Shown here: piece after piece, positions 16,887-22,585 of the stretch
Numbering within the stretch: the first letter of the stretch is position 1
Layout: each line of letters starts with the position of its first letter
DNA from: DTFZ01 sp050260375
GTDB taxonomy: Bacteria; Bacillota; Clostridia; Christensenellales; SZUA-584
NCBI GenBank assembly: GCA_050260375.1
Contig: JBLNCA010000029.1
Span: 1-22,585, forward strand
Direction of reading: 5' to 3'
DNA: 22,585 nt
Translations under genes and position numbers: made by a program
The notes under the pieces: generated by a model
Databases searched by the model: none
Told to the model about the DNA's origin: nothing
The model's input: only the letters and a program-made list of their open reading frames with translations

Positions 16887-17582
16887 ATGCAGGGTATAGA
16901 AATAGGAGGAGTGCTGCTGGCGGGCGCGTTGTCGTTCTTTTCGCCGTGCATATTGCCCGTTATTCCCGTGTTTATTTCAACTCTGCTGGGCAGCGCGGGA
17001 CAGGGAAAAGAGCTTAAGCTGGGCAGGATGCGCGTATATTTAAGGCCTCTTGGCAACGTGGCGCTTTTCGTGCTGGGACTCTCGGCGAGCTTTGTGATAC
17101 TCGGCCTCGCTTTCGGCGCGCTGGGCAGGATTATTAATTCCAAAGTGTTTCTTACCGTCTGCGGCGTTATCGTCATACTGCTGGGCATATATCAGACAGG
17201 ACTCGTCAAAATACCGTTTCTGATGCGCGAAAAGAAGCTGGAAACGAAGCGGGGGAGCGGCTTATTCGGCTCGTTTTTACTGGGCTTTACTTTCAGCTTC
17301 GGGTGGACGCCGTGCGTGGGGCCTATACTCGCTTCCGTGTTGGCGATCACCGCGAGCAGGGGAGGGGCAGTCACCGGAATGCTTTATATGGCGGTGTATT
17401 CGCTGGGGCTGCTTGTACCGTTTCTTGTGTTTACGGTTTTTTCGCAGCTGCTTACAAACAGCATAAAGGGCATATACAAGTACCTGCATGTTTTAAAAAT
17501 AATCGGCGGCGTAATCATAATAATAATGGGCGTGTTTTTGCTCACAGACAGCCTGTACCTGTTCTCGGGCGTCGCGCGGTAA
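16887..17582 (+). CDS. ccdA: CcdA-type transmembrane thiol-disulfide reductant carrier
   Basis: A six-helix membrane protein (231 residues) of the CcdA/DsbD-core family. It passes electrons from cytoplasmic thioredoxin to extracytoplasmic thiol proteins. The paired redox cysteines are Cys21 in FFSPCILP and Cys143 in GWTPCVGP, in their expected first and fourth helices. ATG 16887 has GGAG nine bases upstream. The next gene, nine bases downstream, encodes a thioredoxin-like lipoprotein that is the obvious acceptor. The pair may serve methionine sulfoxide reduction or cytochrome c maturation; no msr or ccs gene is in the window, so the target is open. Confidence 0.9.
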   Translation: MQGIEIGGVLLAGALSFFSPCILPVIPVFISTLLGSAGQGKELKLGRMRVYLRPLGNVALFVLGLSASFVILGLAFGALGRIINSKVFLTVCGVIVILLGIYQTGLVKIPFLMREKKLETKRGSGLFGSFLLGFTFSFGWTPCVGPILASVLAITASRGGAVTGMLYMAVYSLGLLVPFLVFTVFSQLLTNSIKGIYKYLHVLKIIGGVIIIIMGVFLLTDSLYLFSGVAR

Positions 17583-17591
17583 GGAGGAGAT

Positions 17592-18188
17592 ATGAAAAGA
17601 TCTTTATTGATAATATTCTCGGCTATATTAGTTTTGGCGCTTGCGGCATGCTCGAATACCCAGCCGCCCGTCACTGCAAGTGCGCCGTCACAAAGCGAGG
17701 CGGCCAAATCTCAGACGGCCGCTCCGCAAAGTACGGAAAGCGAGCAGACCCAGGCGCCCGCATACAGCTTTGAATTTGAAGATGTAAACGGAAAATTGCA
17801 CAAACTGTCTGACTACGCGGGGAAACCAGTGTTCCTTGAGATATGGGGAACGTGGTGCGGCGTATGCGTTTCGTCGCTGCCCGATCTTGACGAATTCGCC
17901 GGAGAACCTCATGACTTTGCGGTATTAAGCGTAGTCTCGCCCGGAGCGTCAGGCGAGTTAAGCAAGGAGGATTTTATTGAGTGGTACAAAGAGCAGGGGC
18001 TTGAAAACCTTACCGTGCTGATAGACGAGGACTGGCAGATAATAAGCGATTTTGGCGTAACCGCATACCCCAGCCAGATAATATTCGATGCAAACGGCGC
18101 GGTCGTTACGGGATTTGCGGGGCTTTTGCCAAAGGATTTTATAGTGGAAATAATGGACGAGGTTGCAAAAGGCACATACGGCGGATAA
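17592..18188 (+). CDS. Thioredoxin-like lipoprotein (TlpA/ResA type)
   Basis: A 198-residue lipid-anchored redox protein outside the membrane. The signal peptide ends in a lipobox LALAAC with the lipidated Cys20; a Ser/Thr/Gln/Pro-rich spacer runs to about residue 57; a thioredoxin fold follows with active site WCGVC (Cys89, Cys92) and the cis-proline in TAYPSQ (Pro160). AAGGAGGAG lies five bases ahead of ATG 17592. It is co-transcribed with ccdA, which should keep its cysteines reduced. The final partner is not visible. Confidence 0.92.
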   Translation: MKRSLLIIFSAILVLALAACSNTQPPVTASAPSQSEAAKSQTAAPQSTESEQTQAPAYSFEFEDVNGKLHKLSDYAGKPVFLEIWGTWCGVCVSSLPDLDEFAGEPHDFAVLSVVSPGASGELSKEDFIEWYKEQGLENLTVLIDEDWQIISDFGVTAYPSQIIFDANGAVVTGFAGLLPKDFIVEIMDEVAKGTYGG

Positions 18189-18202
18189 AGGCAATTAATG
18201 TG

Positions 18203-18231
18203 TTGACTCGCGCGGTATTATCTGCTAGTAT
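18203..18231 (+). promoter_or_regulatory. Promoter of the purA leader
   Basis: TTGACT (18203-18208), a 17-base spacer and TAGTAT (18226-18231). Transcription would begin near 18238, giving a leader of about 155 bases with several hairpins. Confidence 0.7.
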
Positions 18232-18242
18232 GATGTAGGACA

Positions 18243-18268
18243 AAAGCGGGGTTTGCCCCTGCTTTTTT
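18243..18268 (+). terminator. Terminator-like hairpin at the head of the purA leader
   Basis: AAAAGC-GGGG / CCCC-T-GCTTTT with a TTTG loop and one bulged T, followed by a T-run. It could end the ccdA-tlpA transcript, or, because it lies just after the predicted purA start point, act as an early attenuator. Confidence 0.6.
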
Positions 18269-18273
18269 AAATT

Positions 18274-18314
18274 CGGGGTCCCCAAAAAGCCGTAAGACTT
18301 TTTGGGGTGTAAAT
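18274..18314 (+). repeat. Single copy of the 43-bp hairpin repeat in the purA leader
   Basis: CGGGGTCCCC, a perfect 10-bp stem CCCCAAAAAG (18280-18289) / CTTTTTGGGG (18298-18307) with an eight-base loop, then GGGGTGTAAAT. It matches the unit of the array at 22424-22585 in reverse orientation, with a diverged loop (CCGTAAGA versus ACGTGAGG). Confidence 0.85.
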
Positions 18315-18325
18315 CTTTAAGAGGA

Positions 18326-18374
18326 ACCCGGGGTTAAAAGCGCCCGCAAATAGGCGATGTGCGTTAACCCGGGT
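18326..18374 (+). promoter_or_regulatory. Stem-loop just ahead of the purA ribosome-binding site
   Basis: ACCCGGG(G)TTAA (18326-18337) pairs with TTAACCCGGGT (18364-18374), 11 bp with one bulged G; an inner CGCC/GGCG pair (18341-18344, 18353-18356) extends it. It ends six bases before AAGGAG. It may control translation of purA. I recognise no named riboswitch. Confidence 0.5.
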
Positions 18375-18392
18375 GATGTAAGGAGAAAAGCG

Positions 18393-19676
18393 ATGCCGGG
18401 TGTATCAGTATTTGGCGCTCAGTGGGGGGACGAAGGTAAGGGAAGGTTCGTCGATTTTCTTGCGCGCGAGGCCGACGTTGTAATAAGGTACCAGGGAGGC
18501 AACAACGCGGGGCATACCATAATAGTGGACGGCGTTGTGTATAAGCTCCATCTTATACCTTCCGGGCTGCTGTACGACTCTAAGCCTTGCGTAATAGGCA
18601 ACGGCGTTGTCATAGACCCTGGCGCTCTGCTTGAGGAGATGGACGAACTCAAATCAAAGGGCGCGAGCCTTAAGAACCTTATGATATCCGACAGGGCGCA
18701 TATGGTGATGCCGTACCACAACCTGCTTGACAGCTTAAGCGAAGACGGCGCGGGCGACGCGATGATAGGCACGACGAAGCGCGGCATCGGCCCGTGCTAT
18801 TCGGATAAATCCGCGAGGCTGGGCCTCAGGATGTGCGACCTTCTTTCCGGCAACTTCGCCGGAAAGCTTAAGTGCATACTCGAGCAGAAAAACGAGATTA
18901 TTACGAAGATCTACAATAAAGAGCCGCTTGATTATAACGAAATACTTAAAAAGTTTTTAGTATACAAGGAAAGGCTTGCGCCTTACATATGCGACACGTC
19001 GGCCGTGTGCTACGACTTCTACAAGCAGGGGAAAAAGCTGCTGTTTGAGGGCGCGCAGGGCATGCTTCTCGACATTGACTTCGGAACGTACCCATTTGTC
19101 ACATCGTCGCATCCCACCACGGGAGGCATAAGCATAGGCACCGGCCTTCCGCCGCAGGCTATAACGGAAGCAGTAGGCGTGGTAAAGGCGTACACCACGC
19201 GAGTCGGCAAGGGGCCGTTTGTTACCGAGCTGTTTGACGAGACGGGCGACTACATACGCGAGCGGGGCCACGAGTACGGCACGACTACGGGCAGGCCGCG
19301 CCGCTGCGGCTGGCTCGACCTCGTTATCGTAGGGTTCGCGGTGCGCATAAACGGCATAACGTCCATAGCGCTCTCGCGCATGGACACTTTAGGCGGCCTT
19401 GACACGGTAAAGGTGTGCACAGGATACGATATCGACGGCCGCATAACCAAAAACTATCCGGCGTCGCTCGACGATATAGCCAAGGCAAAGCCCGTTTACG
19501 CAGAGATGTCCGGATGGAGCGGCGATATATCACACGTGCGCAGGTTTGAGGACCTTCCGAAAGCAGCGAGGGATTACGTTGAGTTCATAGAGAGCGAGAC
19601 GGGCGTAAAAGTAGGCATGATAGGCGTGGGCGCCGAGAGGGCGCAATGCATCGTGCGGCAGGAATATTTCGTTTAA
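18393..19676 (+). CDS. purA: Adenylosuccinate synthetase
   Basis: GTP-dependent joining of IMP and aspartate to adenylosuccinate, the committed step to AMP. The 427-residue product has normal length. Motifs: the GTP loop FGAQWGDEGKG (7-17) with catalytic Asp13, GGNNAGHT (35-42) with catalytic His41, the IMP-contact IGTTKRGIGPCY region, FEGAQGMLLDID, and the signature GTTTGRPRRCGWLDL. ATG 18393 has AAGGAG eight bases upstream; a 12-codon upstream frame has no site and runs through the leader stem. It stands alone behind a promoter and structured leader rather than in a pur operon. Confidence 0.97.
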   Translation: MPGVSVFGAQWGDEGKGRFVDFLAREADVVIRYQGGNNAGHTIIVDGVVYKLHLIPSGLLYDSKPCVIGNGVVIDPGALLEEMDELKSKGASLKNLMISDRAHMVMPYHNLLDSLSEDGAGDAMIGTTKRGIGPCYSDKSARLGLRMCDLLSGNFAGKLKCILEQKNEIITKIYNKEPLDYNEILKKFLVYKERLAPYICDTSAVCYDFYKQGKKLLFEGAQGMLLDIDFGTYPFVTSSHPTTGGISIGTGLPPQAITEAVGVVKAYTTRVGKGPFVTELFDETGDYIRERGHEYGTTTGRPRRCGWLDLVIVGFAVRINGITSIALSRMDTLGGLDTVKVCTGYDIDGRITKNYPASLDDIAKAKPVYAEMSGWSGDISHVRRFEDLPKAARDYVEFIESETGVKVGMIGVGAERAQCIVRQEYFV

Positions 19677-19737
19677 ACCGCAGCATTCAGCCCGAAATAC
19701 GAGTTGCAATAAAGATACACAATTGTTAAAAATAATT

Positions 19738-19768
19738 TGTAGCAAACGCCATACTTTTTGGGTACAAT
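19738..19768 (+). promoter_or_regulatory. Candidate SRP RNA promoter
   Basis: TTGTAG (19738-19743) and TACAAT (19763-19768) with a long 19-base spacer; an overlapping TATAAT follows at 19768-19773. The true start point and -35 element are uncertain. Confidence 0.4.
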
Positions 19769-19798
19769 ATAATTACAATAAAATAAGTTTATAAGTTT

Positions 19799-20066
19799 GC
19801 CGTGCCAGACGGGGAGCCAGCGGTGCCCTGAACCTGCAATCCGCTATAGCAGGGTTTGATCCCCGGTTTGAGGCATAGCGTTGTAAGGCATGGAAACGGT
19901 AAGGGGCGTTGAAGAGTGGGCCCCGTGCAACGGACAGCCGTGAACCCTGTCAGGACCTGACGGTAGCAGCAGTAAGCGGTTTTGGATGTGTGCCTCGGAT
20001 AAGTCTGCTCAGAGCAACCTGCTGTGATACCTCTTGTAACGCTATTTCGATCTCCGGGTGCACGGC
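19799..20066 (+). ncRNA. ffs: Signal recognition particle RNA, large Bacillus/Clostridium type
   Basis: The RNA scaffold for Ffh in co-translational membrane targeting. The diagnostic Ffh-binding hairpin is present (GTCAGGACCTGACGG then TAGCAGCAGTAAGCG, 19949-19977). The ends pair exactly: GCCGTGC at 19799-19805 with GCACGGC at 20060-20066. The length of about 268 nt and the long 5' part indicate an Alu domain, as in Bacillus and Clostridium and unlike the 4.5S RNA of enterobacteria. Transcript ends are set from the closing helix and may be a few bases off after processing. Confidence 0.95.
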
Positions 20067-20078
20067 TTTTAATTTTGG

Positions 20079-20106
20079 CGTAAGATCTTACGGTCTTACG
20101 TCTTTT
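20079..20106 (+). terminator. Terminator of the SRP RNA
   Basis: CGTAAGA (20079-20085) pairs with TCTTACG (20094-20100) around an eight-base loop; TCTTTT follows. Confidence 0.65.
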
Positions 20107-20108
20107 AA

Positions 20109-20180
20109 ACGGGGTCCCCAGCAAGACGAGAGGCTTGATGGGGTGTAAATACGGGGCCCCCGAAAACTATTTTTGGGGTG
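20109..20180 (+). repeat. Two diverged units of the 43-bp hairpin repeat behind the SRP RNA
   Basis: Two consecutive units, the second starting 42 bp after the first. Unit one: CCCCAGCAAG (20116-20125) / CTTGATGGGG (20134-20143) with loop ACGAGAGG and GGGGTGTAAATA behind it. Unit two is shorter and more decayed (GGGGCCCCCGAAAA / TTTTTGGGG, 20153-20178). Orientation is that of the purA-leader copy and opposite to the end-of-window array. In unit one an A-T pair of the consensus stem has become C-G on both arms. Confidence 0.8.
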
Positions 20181-20181
20181 G

Positions 20182-20410
20182 GCATGGTGTGGGCTGCGCG
20201 AATTTGGGGTAAATCAAAGCCCGTCTTGCCCAAGGGATTTATATTTTAAAGCACCATTTAATGTGAAGCTATTTATATAAATCGTAAAGGTTTTTATTTA
20301 TGTGTTGGCGTTGTAAACCATATAGACGCCTGACAATCAGTGCCATATAATTCATACTAGCACAAGTAATTTAGGTCGTAAGATTATTCAAGACACATAC
20401 CATTATTTCC
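20182..20410. other. Gene-free stretch between the repeat units and the frameshifted membrane gene
   Basis: About 230 bases with no recognisable gene, RNA or clear promoter. A TTTGGGGTAAATC at about 20204-20216 looks like a remnant of the repeat's right end. Confidence 0.5.
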
Positions 20411-20844
20411 GTGGCAATGAAGCTTTACGCTCTCTTGGTAGCGGCTGTTTTGATAATCGACGTTTTTTGGATCGTTGAGGAAATTGAAACAAACGCGCTG
20501 AGCTTTACGCTCGGGGCGTGCGTTGGGACGCTGGCGCTGGTTATTTTCCTGCTGCGCAAGTATGCGCTTGCAATGAAAAACGAGGAAAGCTTAAAGCGCC
20601 TCTATATAGAGGAAACCGATGAGCGCCACAGGTTTATCGTTTCAAAAACCGGAGGCGCGGCAATCAACATAGCGGTAGGAGGCCTCGCCTTGGGGCTGTT
20701 GTTGCGGGCTTTTTCAGCGACGTAGTGTCGTTTACGCTGTTCGGAGGCGCGCTGTTTACCGCGCTTGTGAAAGGCACGCTTAAACTATACTATAACAAAA
20801 GCGTTTTAAAGCGGGTTCGGGTCCATGAGATAAGTCTGCTCTGA
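20411..20844 (+). pseudogene. Small membrane protein gene broken by a frameshift
   Basis: The first frame encodes 104 residues with two N-terminal hydrophobic helices (ALLVAAVLIIDVFWIV and FTLGACVGTLALVIFLL) and a charged stretch (LKRLYIEETDERHRFIVSKTGG), then a third hydrophobic segment that stops at 20723-20725. The downstream frame continues it smoothly: GFFSDVVSFTLFGGALFTALVKGTLKLYYNKSV, ending at 20842-20844. Loss of one base near 20700-20715, between GGG and TTTTT runs, accounts for the shift. The combined protein would be about 144 residues with four hydrophobic segments; I do not know its function. No good ribosome-binding site precedes GTG 20411 or ATG 20417. It may be a real pseudogene or a sequencing error. 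Confidence 0.75.
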
Positions 20845-20880
20845 AGCAAGCGGCGTTAAAACCATTGAGCGCTAAAATAT

Positions 20881-20911
20881 AAGCTTTTACGGTAACGTAA
20901 AGGCTTTTTTA
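20881..20911 (+). terminator. Rho-independent terminator
   Basis: AAGCTTTTACG / CGTAAAGGCTT, 11 bp with one T-G pair, GTAA loop and a T-run. It ends the transcript of the frameshifted gene. Confidence 0.85.
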
Positions 20912-21134
20912 CTAATACGCGGTTCGTGATTGTTTTCTTTCAGAAACATCCGCTGCCGGATAAGAAATTTGTAACGATTCTTTAAACGCTTTTTTATTTG
21001 CAGGAAAACGAAGCCGCGCCGGAGAATAAGATAATAATAAGAGCAGACTGATTATAATCCCTTAAAGGAGGTAATATATAGAATAGTATTGCTCAATTCA
21101 TTGGGCTAAAAATACATAGAAAGGGGGCAAAATT
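20912..21134 (+). promoter_or_regulatory. hpf upstream region and leader
   Basis: No gene is seen. It contains a sigma-H-like promoter at 21000-21029, a strong AAAGGAGG near 21065 that is not followed by a usable reading frame, and a small hairpin GCTCAAT/TTGGGC-type at about 21091-21106 before the true AAAGGGGG site. The raiA RNA motif is known upstream of this gene family; I cannot confirm or exclude it by eye. Confidence 0.4.
21000..21029 (+). promoter_or_regulatory. Sigma-H-like promoter of hpf
   Basis: GCAGGAAAA (21000-21008), a 12-base spacer and GGAGAATAA (21021-21029) match the Bacillus sigma-H consensus RnAGGAwWW-N11-12-RnnGAATww at every fixed position. The leader would be about 100 bases. 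The B. subtilis homologue (yvyD/hpf) is under sigma-H and sigma-B. Confidence 0.65.
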
Positions 21135-21668
21135 ATGCGCGTCGTTATTACAGGCAAGGGGATGGAAGTCTCCGACTACTTAAAGGATATGGTGACGAAG
21201 AAGGTCAAAAAGCTCCAAAGGTATTTTGGGGAGGAGACCGAGGCGCACATAACGATGTCTATTCAGAAGTCAAGACATATTGTGGAGGTGACAATTCCTT
21301 TCGATGGTGTAGTCCTTCGCGGCGAGCAGGCCACGGGGGACATGTATGCTTCCATAGACGGTGTTCTCGAAAAGCTGGAAAAGCAGATCCACAAACACCG
21401 TACGGCTCTGAAACGGAGGCTGCGCGAGGGCGCGTTCTCCAAGGAAGGCTATGAGTACATCGACGACGCGATGGACGAAAAAAACCCCAGGATCGTCCGC
21501 ACGAAGCGGTTTGCATTAAAGCCTATGGACCTGGAAGAAGCTCAGATGCAGATGGAGCTTTTGGACCACGAGTTCTTCGTTTTCAGGAACGACAAGACGA
21601 ACGAGATAAACGTACTTTACAGGAGGCAGGACGGCGATTTAGGACTCATAGAGCCGGATATTGACTGA
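21135..21668 (+). CDS. hpf: Ribosome hibernation-promoting factor, long form
   Basis: Binds the 30S decoding region and pairs ribosomes into inactive 100S dimers in stationary phase or stress. The 177-residue length marks the long form: an N-terminal S30AE domain (about 1-105: MRVVITGKGMEVSDYLKDMVTKKV..., GVVLRGEQATGDMYASID), a linker, and the C-terminal dimerisation domain (about 118-177: KRFALKPMDLEEAQMQMELLDHEFFVFRN, LYRRQDGDLGLIEP). ATG 21135 follows AAAGGGGG. It is transcribed alone, with a sigma-H-like promoter ahead and a bidirectional terminator behind. Confidence 0.96.
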   Translation: MRVVITGKGMEVSDYLKDMVTKKVKKLQRYFGEETEAHITMSIQKSRHIVEVTIPFDGVVLRGEQATGDMYASIDGVLEKLEKQIHKHRTALKRRLREGAFSKEGYEYIDDAMDEKNPRIVRTKRFALKPMDLEEAQMQMELLDHEFFVFRNDKTNEINVLYRRQDGDLGLIEPDID

Positions 21669-21690
21669 AGATATAATAACAGATATAAAC

Positions 21691-21715
21691 AAAGGGCTGC
21701 ACGGCAGCCCTTTTA
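21691..21715. terminator. Bidirectional terminator between hpf and pgsA
   Basis: Perfect 10-bp stem AAAGGGCTGC / GCAGCCCTTT with a three-base loop and T-rich tail in the plus direction; the A-rich left flank gives U residues in the minus direction. It serves the convergent hpf and pgsA genes. Confidence 0.85.
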
Positions 21716-21735
21716 TATTATACCAAGTGCGGTAA

Positions 21736-22299
21736 TTATGCGGATTTTAAGTTATCCGCGCCTTTGCTGTCTTTAAGCTTCTTATACATATTAAGGTATG
21801 CGTATTGCAGCAGCGCGAATATCATAAGGCCGAGCGCGAAGCAGAGAAAGTAGATGTGCCATGGCGCGACGTATTCATGCAGGAACGTAAACGCTATCGC
21901 GGTGTTTAATGTAAAAGCCGCTATCTTGCCTACTATGTTGGCGGGCGCCACGATGTTGCGGAAGTAAAGGAATATGCCGCCGCCTATCATCAGCAGCTCT
22001 TTAACCAGAAGTATTATGAGTATATACAAAGGAACGACGCCCGTTACCGTAAACGCCACAACAACGAATATCGCCATAAGCTTGTCGGCGAGAGGGTCGA
22101 GCAGCGCGCCTTCGTTTGTCTTAAGGTCGTACATGCGGGCGATATAGCCGTCGAGAAGGTCGGTTATGCATGCCGTGAGAAATACTATAAGCGCCGGTAT
22201 CGTGATGCCGAAATACACTAGCACCGTCGCCACAGGTATAAGTAAAAACCTGACCATCGTTAGTATGTTAGGTACGTTCCAAGGTATTCTGCTCAACAA
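21736..22299 (-). CDS. pgsA: CDP-diacylglycerol--glycerol-3-phosphate 3-phosphatidyltransferase
   Basis: Membrane enzyme forming phosphatidylglycerophosphate, first committed step to phosphatidylglycerol. The 187-residue protein starts with the family's NVPNILTMVRF segment and carries the complete CDP-alcohol phosphotransferase signature: Asp47-x2-Asp50-Gly51-x2-Ala54-Arg55-x8-Gly64-x3-Asp68-x3-Asp72. Hydrophobic helices fill the rest. The start is TTG at 22299 or the next codon, also TTG; only a GGGGTGGGG purine stretch lies ahead, so initiation looks weak. A nearby ATG is out of frame. Confidence 0.93.
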   Translation of the reverse strand: MLSRIPWNVPNILTMVRFLLIPVATVLVYFGITIPALIVFLTACITDLLDGYIARMYDLKTNEGALLDPLADKLMAIFVVVAFTVTGVVPLYILIILLVKELLMIGGGIFLYFRNIVAPANIVGKIAAFTLNTAIAFTFLHEYVAPWHIYFLCFALGLMIFALLQYAYLNMYKKLKDSKGADNLKSA

Positions 22300-22423
22300 A
22301 ACCCCACCCCATTCAAATTATATGTCGCGTGCCGTAACTCCATTATATCGATTATATCAGGTAATGTGATGTTTGCCAATCGCGGCGGCGCTTAATCGCT
22401 CCCCTGCAAGCCGTTTTCATTTT

Positions 22424-22585
22424 CACCCCAAAAAGCCTCACGTCTTTTTGGGGGACCCCGTATTTACACCCCAAAAAGCCTCACGTCTTTTTTGGGGACC
22501 CCGTATTTACACCCCAAAAAGCCTCACGTCTTTTTTGGGGACCCCGTATTTACACCCCAAAAAGCCTCACGTCTTTTTTGGGGAC
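22424..22585 (-). repeat. Tandem array of 43-bp hairpin repeats (runs off right edge)
   Basis: Three complete 43-bp units (22424-22466, 22467-22509, 22510-22552) and 33 bp of a fourth. The units are identical except for one T-to-G change in the first. On the minus strand each unit reads CGGGGTCCCC, AAAAAAG, loop ACGTGAGG, CTTTTTGGGG, TGTAAATA. The CCCCAAAAA / TTTTTGGGG arms form a 10-bp hairpin, and GGGGTCCCC at each junction is itself a palindrome. There are no variable spacers. It begins about 125 bp upstream of pgsA; the full extent is unknown. Confidence 0.9.

Noticed and set aside
18326..18374. ZTP (pfl) or other purine riboswitch in the purA leader
   Set aside because: I looked for the conserved pfl segments and did not find them; only an unclassified stem remains.
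19789..20124. 111-codon reading frame on the minus strand
   Set aside because: It lies antisense over the whole SRP RNA; the RNA explains the sequence.
20182..20410. tRNA or other small RNA between the repeats and the membrane-protein gene
   Set aside because: No cloverleaf, TTCGA-type loop or terminator-bounded stem structure could be formed by eye.
22424..22585. CRISPR array
   Set aside because: Units are directly adjacent with a constant 43-bp period and no unique spacers; no cas genes are present.

Overview
The window looks like the replication-origin neighbourhood of a Bacillota (Firmicutes) chromosome, probably a clostridial lineage of moderate GC. The support is: a dnaA-dnaN pair flanked by DnaA-box clusters, soj/spo0J (parA/parB) with two perfect parS sites of the Bacillus type, a large (~268 nt) SRP RNA with an Alu domain, a long-form hibernation factor with a sigma-H-like promoter, AGGAGG ribosome-binding sites and frequent GTG/TTG starts. 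I see nothing that allows a species assignment.

Layout. 1-115: 5' end of a group II intron on the minus strand, inserted just behind the dnaN terminator. 123-2868: dnaN and dnaA (minus), with an unwinding-element candidate (a run of TAG/TAA triplets) between them. 2869-4900: origin region, with two groups of DnaA boxes on either side of a secreted NlpC/P60 peptidoglycan hydrolase gene. 4901-6199: pyrimidine-nucleoside phosphorylase (minus). Transcription then turns to plus: dapF and a CCA-adding enzyme gene (4-nt overlap), an alpha/beta hydrolase and a membrane-anchored propeller-like protein. A minus-strand SGNH hydrolase follows, then parA-parB (plus, overlapping) with parS sites behind them, then a convergent minus pair (propeller-like membrane protein and CvpA-like protein) and a lipid-kinase-like gene. 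The last third holds ccdA and a thioredoxin-like lipoprotein, purA with a structured leader, the SRP RNA, a frameshifted small membrane-protein gene, hpf and convergent pgsA.

How they work together. DnaA, DnaN, the box clusters and ParABS form the replication-initiation and origin-segregation module. The other genes are housekeeping: lysine/peptidoglycan precursor, tRNA maturation, purine and pyrimidine metabolism, phospholipid synthesis, thiol redox, protein targeting and ribosome hibernation.

The least explained element is a 43-bp hairpin repeat. It forms a near-perfect tandem array running off the right edge (at least four units), with two diverged units behind the SRP RNA and one copy in the purA leader. 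One diverged copy keeps its stem through a paired base change, which suggests the hairpin itself is maintained. The usual rpmH-rnpA-yidC-jag cluster is not next to dnaA here; the sequence beside dnaA holds the NlpC/P60 gene instead.
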